From contig NZ_LXYE02000009.1 of assembly GCF_001659685.2 (NCBI RefSeq), positions 124,001 through 188,000 on the forward strand: a stretch of 64,000 nt of DNA, given 5' to 3'. The notes under the pieces were generated by a model. The model had not been told where the DNA came from and made no database searches. It was given only the letters and a program-made list of their open reading frames with translations. Made by a program: the position numbers and the translations under genes. This document shows, one piece after another, positions 54,459 to 63,591 of the stretch; positions within the stretch are counted from its first letter, which is position 1; every line of letters starts with the position of its first letter. Source of the DNA: Labilibacter marinus. Lineage in GTDB: Bacteria > Bacteroidota > Bacteroidia > Bacteroidales > Marinilabiliaceae.

Positions 54459-55739
54459 ATGAAACAAATTAATCTACTGAATTTATTACTCTTATGTTTA
54501 ACTTTAGTTATTGCAGTGTCTTGTACAGAAACTAAAAAACAAGAAGGAACTGCCGAATACCAGGTATTTCCGCATAAAATGCCGATAGAAAAACCAGATT
54601 TTCCGTTGAGTGCTGCCGCTGAACGAATGTTTGATTATCCAGCTCCAAGGGCACAGGATAATGAATTGTTCACACAGTTTAAGTATACTCGCCTAGAAGG
54701 TTTGGATTATAATGGTGGTGACGGAACCATCACGCGACGCGATCCTTCTCGACCAATTTTAGTGGATGGGAAATATTATATGTGGTACACCAAACGACAT
54801 ACAAAAGTACCTCCGGTGGGAGCTAGAAATGCTGGTGAAGCTACCGATGAAATTCCGTCCACTGACTGGGATTTATGCGACTTATGGTATGCTACAAGTA
54901 CGGATGGGTTTAAATGGGAAGAACAAGGTATTGCGGTGGCTCGCCCGCCTAAACCAGCGTTAGGATGGCGTTCTGTAGCTACACCTGATATTTTGGTGTG
55001 GAAAGGAAAGTATTATTTGTATTTCCAAGCATTTAACGAACCAAGTGGTACCAAAGGAGATTGGTGTCCTATCTCTATGGCTTATGCTGATTCGCCCAAT
55101 GGCCCTTGGACACATGTAGGTAAGCCTGTTGTTCCATTTGGAAAAAAAGGAGAATGGGACCAGGATCAAACCCAAGATCCACACCCAATCATCTACAAAG
55201 GAAAAATATACTTGTATTATAAAGCTGCCTATAATAAATGGCCTGATTTACGCGATAAATATGCTGTAGCTCATGGATTAGCTATTGCCGAAGATCCGTT
55301 TGGACCCTTTGAAAAATGTCCTTTGAATCCAGTATTAAATTCAGGTCATGAAACAACTTATTTCCCGTTTAAAGAAGGAATAGCAGCACTCGCTATTAAA
55401 GATGGCAATGAAGCCCAAACGATGCAATATGCAGAGGATGGTGTGAATTTTAAAATTGCTGCCACAGTAGAGTTAACGCCTACAGCTGCAGGAGCTTATA
55501 CGCCTGATGCCTTTACAGGAACAGATTATGGTAGAGGTGTTACTTGGGGGATGTGTCATTTTATTAATGCAGCATCAACAAGAGATAGAAAGCATTCCAT
55601 CATTGCTCGTTTCGATTGTGATTTGAGTTTGGATTGTGATGAAAAGTGGTTGAAAAGCACAGGCGTATGGCACAGGCCAGATGTATATTTTAAGCAAGGT
55701 TTAGGTGGTTTAAGAAAGAAACGAGAAGGAATTAAATAA
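54459..55739 (+). CDS. GH117-type exo-alpha-3,6-anhydro-L-galactosidase, copy 1 (lipoprotein)
   Basis: 426 residues. A signal with lipobox (LVIAVSC) is followed by a five-bladed beta-propeller. GH117-like segments are RRDPSRPILVDGKYYMWYTK, STDWDLCDLWYATSTDG, GWRSVATPDILVWKGKYYLY and DQTQDPHPIIYKGKIYLYY, then HETTYFPFKEG and FDCDLSLDCDEKW. The family removes 3,6-anhydro-L-galactose from the non-reducing end of neoagaro-oligosaccharides. It lies 28 bases after the GH16 gene and five before its paralogue, so is co-transcribed. Confidence 0.88.
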   Translation: MKQINLLNLLLLCLTLVIAVSCTETKKQEGTAEYQVFPHKMPIEKPDFPLSAAAERMFDYPAPRAQDNELFTQFKYTRLEGLDYNGGDGTITRRDPSRPILVDGKYYMWYTKRHTKVPPVGARNAGEATDEIPSTDWDLCDLWYATSTDGFKWEEQGIAVARPPKPALGWRSVATPDILVWKGKYYLYFQAFNEPSGTKGDWCPISMAYADSPNGPWTHVGKPVVPFGKKGEWDQDQTQDPHPIIYKGKIYLYYKAAYNKWPDLRDKYAVAHGLAIAEDPFGPFEKCPLNPVLNSGHETTYFPFKEGIAALAIKDGNEAQTMQYAEDGVNFKIAATVELTPTAAGAYTPDAFTGTDYGRGVTWGMCHFINAASTRDRKHSIIARFDCDLSLDCDEKWLKSTGVWHRPDVYFKQGLGGLRKKREGIK

Positions 55740-55750
55740 ATACGATGATT

Positions 55751-57043
55751 ATGAAAAATACAAAATGGCTTTGGGTGTTAGTAATGACGTTAATCTTTGT
55801 CAATTGCTCAGCCCCTAAAGAAAAAGAGCAAACAGAGGAAAAAGATAACACGTCTCAGGTATTTCCGTTTACCATGCCTAACGAAAAGCCGAACATACCA
55901 TTAAGTGCTTCTTCGGAGCGCATGTTTAAGTATGCCGAACCAAGGGCACAGGATAACGAGTTTTTTACACAATTTAAATATACTCGTTTAAAAGGTTTTG
56001 ATTACAGTAACGGTGATGGAACTATTTCCAGAAGAGATCCTTCTAGGCCTATATTAGTGGATGGGAAGTATTATTTATGGTATACAAAGCGACATACCCA
56101 GGTGCCACCTATTGGTTGGAATAGAGCCAAAGAAGCAACAGATATTATTCCTTCTACCGATTGGGATTTAGCCGAAATTTGGTACGCTACTTCCGAAGAT
56201 GGAATTACATGGGCTGAGCAAGGAGTAGCAGTTACGCGTCCAGAGAAGCCTAAATCGGGATGGCGTTCGGTAGCTACACCTGATATTTTGGTTTGGAAAG
56301 GAAAGTATTACCTGTACTATCAGGCTTTTGATGAGCCAAGTGGTTTGCGTGGCGATCTTTGCCCAGTATCCGTTTCTTATGCCGACTCGCCCGAAGGTCC
56401 TTGGACACATGGAGGAGATGCAGTTATTCCGTTTGGTAAAGAAGGCGAATGGGATCAGAACGCAACGCACGATCCACATCCCATTATTTATAATGGTAAA
56501 ATTCATATTTATTACAAAGCAGCTTATAATAAATGGCCTCATAAAAGAGATAAATATGCTGTAGGTCATGGGTTGGTTATTGCTGAGCATCCGCTGGGAC
56601 CATTTACCAAACATCCATTAAACCCGGTGATGCAATCAGGACACGAAACTACTTATTGGCCGTATAAGGACGGGGTAGCTACTATAGCTATAAAGGATGG
56701 AAATGAACGTGAAACCATTCAGTATGCAAAAGATGGAGCTAATTTTGAAGTCGCTGCACACCTTTCATTAACGCCAACTGCAGCCGCTCCATATATTCCT
56801 AACCTTTTTAAAGAAGGACAGGATAATCGTGGTTTTCGATGGGGGTTATGTCATTTTGTTAATGCAGGAACCGCTAACAAAGGTTACTCAATTATGGCTC
56901 GTTTCGATTGCGATTTAAGTTTAGATTATGATGAACCTGCTTTTAAAAAGACAGGTGTTTGGCATAAGCCAGAAGTCTACTTTCAGCAAGGCATGGGCAG
57001 TTTAAGTCAACACCCCGAAGGTAGATATAAGAAGAAAGACTAA
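55751..57043 (+). CDS. GH117-type exo-alpha-3,6-anhydro-L-galactosidase, copy 2 (lipoprotein)
   Basis: About 430 residues, a tandem paralogue of the preceding gene; most blocks are alignable (RRDPSRPILVDGKYYLWYTK, GWRSVATPDILVWKGKYYLY, ATHDPHPIIYNGKIHIYY, HETTYWPYKDG). The start at ATG 55751 gives the signal MKNTKWLWVLVMTLIFVNC with a lipobox; the ATG at 55745 is two codons earlier. Differences include WCPISM versus LCPVSV, and no Cys at DYDEPAF. Duplicated GH117 genes in one operon suggest division of labour by chain length or substitution. A strong bidirectional terminator follows. Confidence 0.88.
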   Translation: MKNTKWLWVLVMTLIFVNCSAPKEKEQTEEKDNTSQVFPFTMPNEKPNIPLSASSERMFKYAEPRAQDNEFFTQFKYTRLKGFDYSNGDGTISRRDPSRPILVDGKYYLWYTKRHTQVPPIGWNRAKEATDIIPSTDWDLAEIWYATSEDGITWAEQGVAVTRPEKPKSGWRSVATPDILVWKGKYYLYYQAFDEPSGLRGDLCPVSVSYADSPEGPWTHGGDAVIPFGKEGEWDQNATHDPHPIIYNGKIHIYYKAAYNKWPHKRDKYAVGHGLVIAEHPLGPFTKHPLNPVMQSGHETTYWPYKDGVATIAIKDGNERETIQYAKDGANFEVAAHLSLTPTAAAPYIPNLFKEGQDNRGFRWGLCHFVNAGTANKGYSIMARFDCDLSLDYDEPAFKKTGVWHKPEVYFQQGMGSLSQHPEGRYKKKD

Positions 57044-57084
57044 GAAAGGTTTTTGCTAACTGGGCAAATATTGATAATAGATTA

Positions 57085-57123
57085 AACAACAAAGGCTAGT
57101 CAACTCGACTAGCCTTTGTTGTT
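57085..57123. terminator. Bidirectional terminator between the GH117 operon and sulfatase gene
   Basis: AACAACAAAGGCTAGTC (57085-57101) and GACTAGCCTTTGTTGTT (57107-57123) form a perfect 17-base-pair stem with a five-base loop. T runs follow on the plus strand, and the flank is A+T-rich on the minus strand. The two flanking operons converge here. Confidence 0.9.
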
Positions 57124-57143
57124 TTTATGACTATACTAAAGAG

Positions 57144-58772
57144 TTACTCCCAGTACTCATCAATTATTTTTTGAATTTCTGGATACTTGGTATCTTCTTC
57201 ATTAATAGATGTTCTTAAATCTTTTAATTGAACCTTGAGGTCTTTGATGATAGCATCATACTTAGCATCTCCATATAAATTATTCATTTCATGTGGATCA
57301 TTTTCTAAGTCATAAAACTCCCAAGCTGGTATTGTTTCAAAATCCGACATTGAAGCAGGGTTATGTGCCCATTTTTGTGCTGCAGTATTACGTTGTTTGA
57401 AATCTCTACCATAAAAGAATATAAGCTTATGTTTTTTCGTTCTTATACCAAAATGCGCAGGGTTATTATGTTTGTGTGCCATGTGCATCCAATAACGATA
57501 ATAGGTGGCTTGTTGCCATTCTTCAGGTTCTTGTCCTGTTTCTAGTATGCTTTTAAAGCTATTGCCTTGCATATAGTCGGGAGTTGAACCTCCGGCCAAG
57601 TCAATTATAGTTGGAGCAAAGTCTGTATTATTGATTATGGCATCAGATTGGCTCCCAGCTTTAATTAGTTTAGGATAACGAACTAGAAATGGCATACGCA
57701 TCGATTCTTCGTACATCCATCTTTTGTCAATATAATCGTGCTCACCAAGCATAAAGCCTTGGTCGCCTGTATATATAATGATGGTATTATCCATAAGTTC
57801 CTCAGCTTCTAGATAATCGAATAACCTTTTTACATTATCATCTACACCTTTAACGCAGCGTAAGTAACGTTTAAGGTACTCTTGATAGGCCAAACGTTTA
57901 TATTCAGGGTCAGGAATATTTGGGTCAATTTCCATGTGCATGCCCATGTTTCTAATTACATTTCTATGACCGATGGAAGAGCCGATCGTATCCATCCAGC
58001 AATCGTTAATACCTTTTGTAGCAACTGAACCGTTGTTTTTATTATCCCATAAACTGGCTGGTTCCGGAATATCCACATTTTCTAAATACTCATTGTATCT
58101 ATCGGCATACTCAAAAAAGTCATGAGGCGCTTTAAAATGATGCATCACAAAAAAGGGTTTTGACTTATCTCTTTTGTTTTTGAACCAGTCTAGTGAGATG
58201 TCCGTAATTACATCTGACGAATGACCTTGATAGGTAGTAGCATAAACTTCACGTTCAATACCTTCTTCAAATTTAAATAGAGTTAAAGAATCACCTTCGC
58301 GAGTATATAAAGTTGGGTTATGGTAATCGCCTTGTCCAGGCAATACATTGTAATAATCGAATGCCTCAGGCGCTTCTTTTAAATGCCATTTTCCAAACAT
58401 GGCTGTTTGATAACCCAGCTTCTTCATTTCGGTAGGTAGGTGTTGTTGCGCTTTACCAATCTTACCACTTAAATCCATCACGCCATTGGTCTGACTGTAT
58501 TGCCCTGTTAAGATTGCTGCACGTGAAGGAGTACAAATAGAGTTGGTGCAAAATACATTTTCGAACAGTATTCCTTCTTTGGCAATTCTATCAATGGTTG
58601 GTGTAGGGTTTAATTCTGCTAGTCTCATTTTATAAGCACCAATGGCTTGGGCACAGTGGTCATCAGACATGATGTAAATGATATTAGGCTTTTTATTTTC
58701 ACTCTTAGGAGTAGAGCAAGAAAACAAAGTAATGAGAACGAAGAGTAATCCAAGATTTAAGATTTTCATCAT
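57144..58772 (-). CDS. Type I sulfatase (formylglycine-dependent), lipoprotein
   Basis: 542 residues with signal and lipobox (LITLFSC). The metal-binding start is NIIYIMSDDHCAQAIGAY. The maturation motif is ICTPSRAAILTGQY, whose cysteine (C-T-P-S-R) is converted to formylglycine by an anaerobic or FGE-type maturase encoded elsewhere. Further marks: TAMFGKWHLKEAP, IIIYTGDQGFMLGEHDYIDK, and KRWMYEESMRMPFLVRYP. It is convergent with the GH117 genes and between two GH16 loci, so its substrate is probably a sulfated galactan such as porphyran. Substrate specificity is inferred. Confidence 0.9.
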   Translation of the reverse strand: MMKILNLGLLFVLITLFSCSTPKSENKKPNIIYIMSDDHCAQAIGAYKMRLAELNPTPTIDRIAKEGILFENVFCTNSICTPSRAAILTGQYSQTNGVMDLSGKIGKAQQHLPTEMKKLGYQTAMFGKWHLKEAPEAFDYYNVLPGQGDYHNPTLYTREGDSLTLFKFEEGIEREVYATTYQGHSSDVITDISLDWFKNKRDKSKPFFVMHHFKAPHDFFEYADRYNEYLENVDIPEPASLWDNKNNGSVATKGINDCWMDTIGSSIGHRNVIRNMGMHMEIDPNIPDPEYKRLAYQEYLKRYLRCVKGVDDNVKRLFDYLEAEELMDNTIIIYTGDQGFMLGEHDYIDKRWMYEESMRMPFLVRYPKLIKAGSQSDAIINNTDFAPTIIDLAGGSTPDYMQGNSFKSILETGQEPEEWQQATYYRYWMHMAHKHNNPAHFGIRTKKHKLIFFYGRDFKQRNTAAQKWAHNPASMSDFETIPAWEFYDLENDPHEMNNLYGDAKYDAIIKDLKVQLKDLRTSINEEDTKYPEIQKIIDEYWE

Positions 58773-58858
58773 TATAGATTTTAATTTTTGAGGTTTAAAA
58801 AATGTAGCGTGAAATTAGTATTTAAAGTATTTAATTAAGGTTATAAAATGAAAAAAGA

Positions 58859-58891
58859 GAGGGGAGTGAATTATATAAACTCACTCCCCTC
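58859..58891 (-). terminator. Terminator of the second GH16 gene
   Basis: GAGGGGAGTGA (58859-58869) and TCACTCCCCTC (58881-58891) form an 11-base-pair stem with an 11-base loop; on the minus strand it runs into Ts. It separates the GH16 from the sulfatase transcript. Confidence 0.85.
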
Positions 58892-58918
58892 AATTATTTG
58901 CTTAGTATTTTATATATA

Positions 58919-60793
58919 CTACTTCTTTACAAATCTAGCTTTACGTTCATCAATTTGTATTATGTATATTCCAGCTCTTAATTGACTAACCGATATGGCT
59001 TGGTTCGTGTAAACATTACTATCTACAATTCGTCCTTGCATATCAAAAATGGTATATCTAAGTCCTGGTTGAACGCCATTTATAAATAGCTCTGAAGTGG
59101 TTGGCGAAGGATATACTTGAAGTATTTCAGCATTAGGGTTTTTTACAGAAACATTGGTTAATGTAACCGATTCTGTATGTATAATATCACTTTCAGTACC
59201 GTCTACGGTTCTTATATCTGTATATAAAGAAAACGCCGCTTTATTTAATACCGAATCAATTTGTAATTCAACTACTGCATTGGCATAGCCCGCATATCCA
59301 TTTAAAATGGTATCAGCTACAACTACATCATCCATATTTTTAAGTTTCAAGTGAATTTCTCGGTCTTCGTTGGCTTGAAATTGTAGTGGGACAGAAATAA
59401 TCTGGCGATCCCAATCCTGAGAGAAATTAGAACTTAAATGGACAGATTCATCATATATCTCTATCGGATCTGGCTTAACAGGAGGCACTGGATTATCTTC
59501 AGTGACGATTACATCATCAATATATCCACTTTCTCCTGCCTGAGCAAAGTAATAGAGTTTTAGAGAGGAATTTATGCCTGAATTAAACTGCAAGGTATAT
59601 TCTTGATAAGCGTCGCCAGAAACTTCTATACTTTTAATGCTTACACCACTTGTGTTTTCTTTAATTCCCAAGCTGAGTGAGCCACTAGTGGCTTTAGCAT
59701 TACATTTTAAGGTGTAATCAGTATTAGGTTTTAAATCCATATTATATTCAGGGGCGCCACCTCCAACAATATAACAAGCGTATGATCCGTTGGCTACATG
59801 AGTAGCATCATCAGTAATAGCGGCGCCAGGACTACCCCAACCAACCCAATTACTCAGGTCGCCCGTTTCAAAATCACCATTTTCAACAATAGGGGCTTCC
59901 TCTTCAGTTTCCAATGGTTCAAAAGCATCTACTAAGGTATAAGCCCGTACCCAGTCATAATAGGAAGTATTTTTTTCAGGATCAGCTAACTCTTCATCGT
60001 TGGGAAGCTCTATCCATGGGAAAGGGTATGTTTCTACCACTAAGTTCATGCCCATAGGTTGAGAAAAAGGTGTTGAGCTTATTTCGTTGTAGAATGTTTG
60101 ATTTTTAGGATCTTGATTATTGTAATAATAAGTGGCTGTTTTTGAATCTCTCCACCAACCTCCATAAATATCAAAATCCTCGCTAGACAGTTTGTCGTCT
60201 TCATACCTTACCTCTGTGGCTCTGTAATCATGTCTTTCTCCATCACAATCGTTGTACCAATAATGGGCATTACAGTGCATACCTTTGGCAAACCAACTTC
60301 CTTGAAAGTCTCCGCCACGACCAATACATTCTTGAATATCCCACTCTTGTGAATACTTATCATCACATTCTTCAGGACCATCAAAATTAGCACGAGTAGA
60401 GAACCAAAAAGTGGTGGATAAAGTGGTTTTGTTGGCTTTGAATTTGCACTCGTAATAACCGTAATGGGCAGTTCTCTTGCGAGATATTACCGCTCCACAT
60501 TTTATATTAAATATAGAGCCATTAACTACTGTATCCTTCGCCATTTTTTCGCCATGAATGGCTAAATAACCATTTTCTACTTTAATTTGTGATGGCATAA
60601 ATAAGCCAGGCTCTCTTCCTTTCCAAGTAGGATGATAATCGTACCATTTAGCTAAATCTAGCTCAGTACCATTAAATTCATCCGAGTAATCAAGATTAAG
60701 AACCCATCTTTTTCCGATAGGAGGCTTAGGTGGATTGGCATAACTGTTAAATGCCAATATTAACATAAGTAATAAGAGTAGTTGTTTTTTCAT
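58919..60793 (-). CDS. GH16 beta-agarase/porphyranase-type enzyme with carbohydrate-binding module, T9SS-secreted
   Basis: 624 residues. Signal 1-19. GH16 domain about 25-315: YSDEFNGTELDLAKWYDYHP, TWKGREPGLFMP, AHYGYYECKFKANKTTLSTT and the catalytic QEWDIQE (E-W-D-I-Q-E). A CBM4/CenC-like module follows (about 325-445: VENGDFETGDLSNWVGWGSP to YIDDVIVTED), then a beta-domain of unknown type (about 450-550). Last is a T9SS type A sorting domain (YPSPTTSELFINGVQPG, SQLRAGIYIIQID). It is an extracellular endo-acting enzyme on agar or porphyran. It is transcribed separately from the sulfatase. Confidence 0.87.
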   Translation of the reverse strand: MKKQLLLLLMLILAFNSYANPPKPPIGKRWVLNLDYSDEFNGTELDLAKWYDYHPTWKGREPGLFMPSQIKVENGYLAIHGEKMAKDTVVNGSIFNIKCGAVISRKRTAHYGYYECKFKANKTTLSTTFWFSTRANFDGPEECDDKYSQEWDIQECIGRGGDFQGSWFAKGMHCNAHYWYNDCDGERHDYRATEVRYEDDKLSSEDFDIYGGWWRDSKTATYYYNNQDPKNQTFYNEISSTPFSQPMGMNLVVETYPFPWIELPNDEELADPEKNTSYYDWVRAYTLVDAFEPLETEEEAPIVENGDFETGDLSNWVGWGSPGAAITDDATHVANGSYACYIVGGGAPEYNMDLKPNTDYTLKCNAKATSGSLSLGIKENTSGVSIKSIEVSGDAYQEYTLQFNSGINSSLKLYYFAQAGESGYIDDVIVTEDNPVPPVKPDPIEIYDESVHLSSNFSQDWDRQIISVPLQFQANEDREIHLKLKNMDDVVVADTILNGYAGYANAVVELQIDSVLNKAAFSLYTDIRTVDGTESDIIHTESVTLTNVSVKNPNAEILQVYPSPTTSELFINGVQPGLRYTIFDMQGRIVDSNVYTNQAISVSQLRAGIYIIQIDERKARFVKK

Positions 60794-61209
60794 GTTGTAC
60801 TTTGTTTTGTTATTCCCCTTAATTGTTACAAGTAAAACTAAAATTTGTTACATAGATTGTTTCAAACAAATTATTTAAATAAAAGGGGGGATATCATGTT
60901 AAAGGGATTGCCTGCAATTGGAAGCTAAGTGATATGTATTTATGATAATGCTGTCATTGTTAGGTGGGTTTAAATAGTTGTAAGATAGAATTGTATCCGT
61001 TTAATGTTTGAATTATGGATGAATGACAAGGTAAGGATATATGATTTGAAATGGAGTTTTGTCTAGTAAAAATTGAGTTGGCAAAACTGAACTAAGATGG
61101 TAGTTTAAGAACTGAATTGTTTGAAATATAGATGTGAAATAGGATAGTATGCTTATGGTAGCGAAAACTAATTTATTCGAATGATGTTTATCTGTTATAA
61201 AAAACAACC
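60794..61209. other. Divergent intergenic region, no structure identified
   Basis: 416 bases between the second GH16 gene (minus) and the DUF4380 gene (plus). No strong promoter match, inverted repeat or RNA gene is visible. A short open frame on the minus strand (61013-61207) has no RBS, family or context and is not called. Confidence 0.5.
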
Positions 61210-62661
61210 ATGAAGATAAAATTACTTTTAATAGCTATTCTTAGCCTAACAATCAATTGGCAAACTCATGCGCAAGAAGCAGGTGTAGCTGAACTAATTC
61301 CTAATTACAACAACTGGAAATGGGACAATGTATATGTTCTGAAAAACAAGTATATATCCGTAGCAACAGTGCCAGATGCTGGAGGTAGGATACTAGAGCA
61401 TAACTTGGGTGATTATAAATCCTTATGGGCTAATCCTGATTATTTTGGGAAATCTTTTCCTGATAATGATGAAGTGACCGCTGCGGAATGGCGTAATTTT
61501 GGAGGTTATAGAATTGTGCCGGTGCCCCGCACTAATTGGGCAATTGATAAGGAAGGAAAGAAAACCAAAAGATGGCCTCCTCCAGTAACATGGGGAGATG
61601 CTCCTTATCAAGCTCGCATTATTAAAAAAGATGGCGTGCAATATGTAGAGACCAGTTCTGGAGTTCAATCCTTGCCTATTCCTTCTTATCACGCTAAGTC
61701 AAAAAGTTTTATTAAGCCCAATAAAATAGAGGAGGAGTTTCAGTATAAAAGAAGTATTCATATTCAGGAAGGATCGAGTTTATTGGTGTTGAAACATACA
61801 GTGATTAATAGGGGAGATTCCATCATTAAAAGAGGTTTTATGACATCGAGTCAGCATATCTCTCGAAGTAAACCTGAATTGACCGATGGCGAAAACTATA
61901 GAGCCTATATTCCTTTTAGTCCTGAGTTAAAAATGCCCGATGGAGAACAATTTCATTTAAGTGCAAACCCTGAGCAGCGATGGCGTTTTGTAAATAGGCA
62001 GCGCATGCCTTTGGATAAGAATAATCCTGAACATGTGAAGCGATTTTATAATAGTGGAACAAATTATTTGGGAGAAACCGCTCCTGGTGTATTTGAAATG
62101 CATTACGATTATTATTTAATGGCAGGTTTAGATATGATTGCCAGTGAATCGTGGGTGTGTTATGTGGACAAGATTAATAATACCGCTTTTGCTAAAATAT
62201 TGGAACCATTTAATCCTGCTTTGGATTATCCGGATGGAACCAATCTGTCGGTTTTTAATAGTGGGGTAGCGGTTGGTTATCTAGAAACGGAAGTCAGGTC
62301 GCCCATTTATACACTTAAACCTGAAGAAAGCTTTGATTATATTGAGATGATTGGTTCTGCTAAGATTAATAATACGCCTATTTTATCCGTTAATAAAACA
62401 GGTATAATTACTGAGAGACTTCATTTTAAGGAAGGTAGTTTAAAAGGACAATATGGTGTTTTTGTGGAAGGTAAAGCCATATTACAATTGAAAGATGTCA
62501 AAGGAAAGCTATTAAAGGAAATTTCGCTTGAAGAAGTAAATCCTCTAAAAGCATTTGCATTGAATATTTCTTTAAAGAAGGTAAAGGGTTTAGGTAAGAT
62601 TGTTTTACTTATTGAATCGGGTAAGTCAGATCGTTTTGTTTTAGATTCCTTAAAGTTATAA
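61210..62661 (+). CDS. DUF4380-like exported protein
   Basis: 483 residues. Signal peptide about 1-21 (KIKLLLIAILSLTINWQTHA). The mature part has the aldose-epimerase-like super-beta-sandwich pattern of DUF4380: NKYISVATVPDAGGRILEHN, LGDYKSLWANPDYFGK, WRNFGGYRIVPVP and VETSSGVQSL, then MTSSQHISRS and LAGLDMIASESW-type MAGLDMIASESWVCY. The family is found in polysaccharide-use loci but its reaction is unknown; a binding or epimerase-like role is possible. It follows the agar/porphyran genes. Confidence 0.75.
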   Translation: MKIKLLLIAILSLTINWQTHAQEAGVAELIPNYNNWKWDNVYVLKNKYISVATVPDAGGRILEHNLGDYKSLWANPDYFGKSFPDNDEVTAAEWRNFGGYRIVPVPRTNWAIDKEGKKTKRWPPPVTWGDAPYQARIIKKDGVQYVETSSGVQSLPIPSYHAKSKSFIKPNKIEEEFQYKRSIHIQEGSSLLVLKHTVINRGDSIIKRGFMTSSQHISRSKPELTDGENYRAYIPFSPELKMPDGEQFHLSANPEQRWRFVNRQRMPLDKNNPEHVKRFYNSGTNYLGETAPGVFEMHYDYYLMAGLDMIASESWVCYVDKINNTAFAKILEPFNPALDYPDGTNLSVFNSGVAVGYLETEVRSPIYTLKPEESFDYIEMIGSAKINNTPILSVNKTGIITERLHFKEGSLKGQYGVFVEGKAILQLKDVKGKLLKEISLEEVNPLKAFALNISLKKVKGLGKIVLLIESGKSDRFVLDSLKL

Positions 62662-62671
62662 ATGGATAAGC

Positions 62672-62711
62672 TTCAGGCAGTGGCTTGCGTCGTTGACGCA
62701 AGTTGCCTGAA
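62672..62711. terminator. G+C-rich hairpin between convergent genes
   Basis: CTTGCGTC (62684-62691) pairs with GACGCAAG (62695-62702) across a three-base loop; outside a small bulge TTCAGGCA (62672-62679) pairs with TGCCTGAA (62704-62711). It lies between the DUF4380 gene and the convergent sirtuin gene. No T run on either strand, so it may be a REP-like element rather than a true terminator. Confidence 0.45.
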
Positions 62712-62750
62712 AGCGTGGAAAAGTATTTGCATCAGCGACGTAAAAGGGGA

Positions 62751-63587
62751 TTATTGCATTTGCGCCAAATATTCAGCTATACCTGATTTTAATAAAATAC
62801 TAGTTGCAGGAATTTTATAGTTAGGCTCAACACTATCCATGTTTACTCGGATTAATTCCGTATTTGTAAATTGATGGGCCATTTGCTCAAAGGGCCAACG
62901 AATAATTGAAGGTGTATTAAATCCGATTCCAAGCTCCAGCAGAACCATCTTTTTGTCCTTGGCATTCCTAACAAATTGAGTATATCTATCATTGGCGAGG
63001 TGCCAGTCTTCATTTTCTACAAAAAACTGATCTATTCTCAAGTGAGGTACTAAATCTTCGCCACATACAGGGCAAATAGGGAGTAATTCAGTCGGTATTC
63101 GGAAATTGTTGAATTGTTTTACCATCTGCATGACCATCTTCTCGTTATGGTATAAGGTATTGTGACAACCTTTAGCACATTGAAACTGTTGGTAATCGCC
63201 TTGGGTAGCAAATATTTGGTCTGTGTTAAAACCTGCTTTTTTGAATAATCCATCACCGTTTGTGGTAATCACAAAATAGCTTTTTCCTTTAACTAGATTC
63301 AGTAAATCATTATAAACCTGACCAGGCTCTGCATCGTAACCATTCAGCTTTATATGGCGCGAAAGATAAGCCCATTTTTCTTCTTTACTTTTAAACGGAT
63401 AAAACACCGAAGAGTACATATCTGTTAGTTGATATTCATCTATATAATCAGAAAAGTTATCAGAAAAACGTTTTCCACTATAGTGCAGTCCTGCTGCCGT
63501 AGAAAGGCCAGCTCCTGCACCAATTAGTACAACATCAGCATCTTCTATGAGCTGTTTGCTTTGTTGAATTATTTGAGTATCAATCAT
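62751..63587 (-). CDS. SirTM-type (macrodomain-linked) sirtuin
   Basis: 278 residues of the Sir2 fold. The NAD site starts VVLIGAGAGLSTAAGLHYSG with KRFSDNF; ITTNGDGLFKKAGF follows. The usual catalytic HG is replaced by Q in ATQGDYQQFQCAKGCHNTLY, as in macrodomain-linked class M sirtuins, which act as protein ADP-ribosyltransferases rather than deacetylases (known for Staphylococcus and Streptococcus). The zinc cysteines are C-KGC and CPVCG, and the C-terminal part includes ELGIGFNTPSIIRWPFEQM. It starts four bases after the macrodomain gene, in the same operon. The lipoate-linked partners GcvH-L and LplA2 are not seen downstream. Confidence 0.88.
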   Translation of the reverse strand: MIDTQIIQQSKQLIEDADVVLIGAGAGLSTAAGLHYSGKRFSDNFSDYIDEYQLTDMYSSVFYPFKSKEEKWAYLSRHIKLNGYDAEPGQVYNDLLNLVKGKSYFVITTNGDGLFKKAGFNTDQIFATQGDYQQFQCAKGCHNTLYHNEKMVMQMVKQFNNFRIPTELLPICPVCGEDLVPHLRIDQFFVENEDWHLANDRYTQFVRNAKDKKMVLLELGIGFNTPSIIRWPFEQMAHQFTNTELIRVNMDSVEPNYKIPATSILLKSGIAEYLAQMQ

Positions 63588-63591
63588 GGTA

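Noticed and set aside
61013-61207. 64-residue minus-strand protein before the DUF4380 gene
   Set aside because: No supporting context or resemblance; located in the shared upstream region of two divergent genes.
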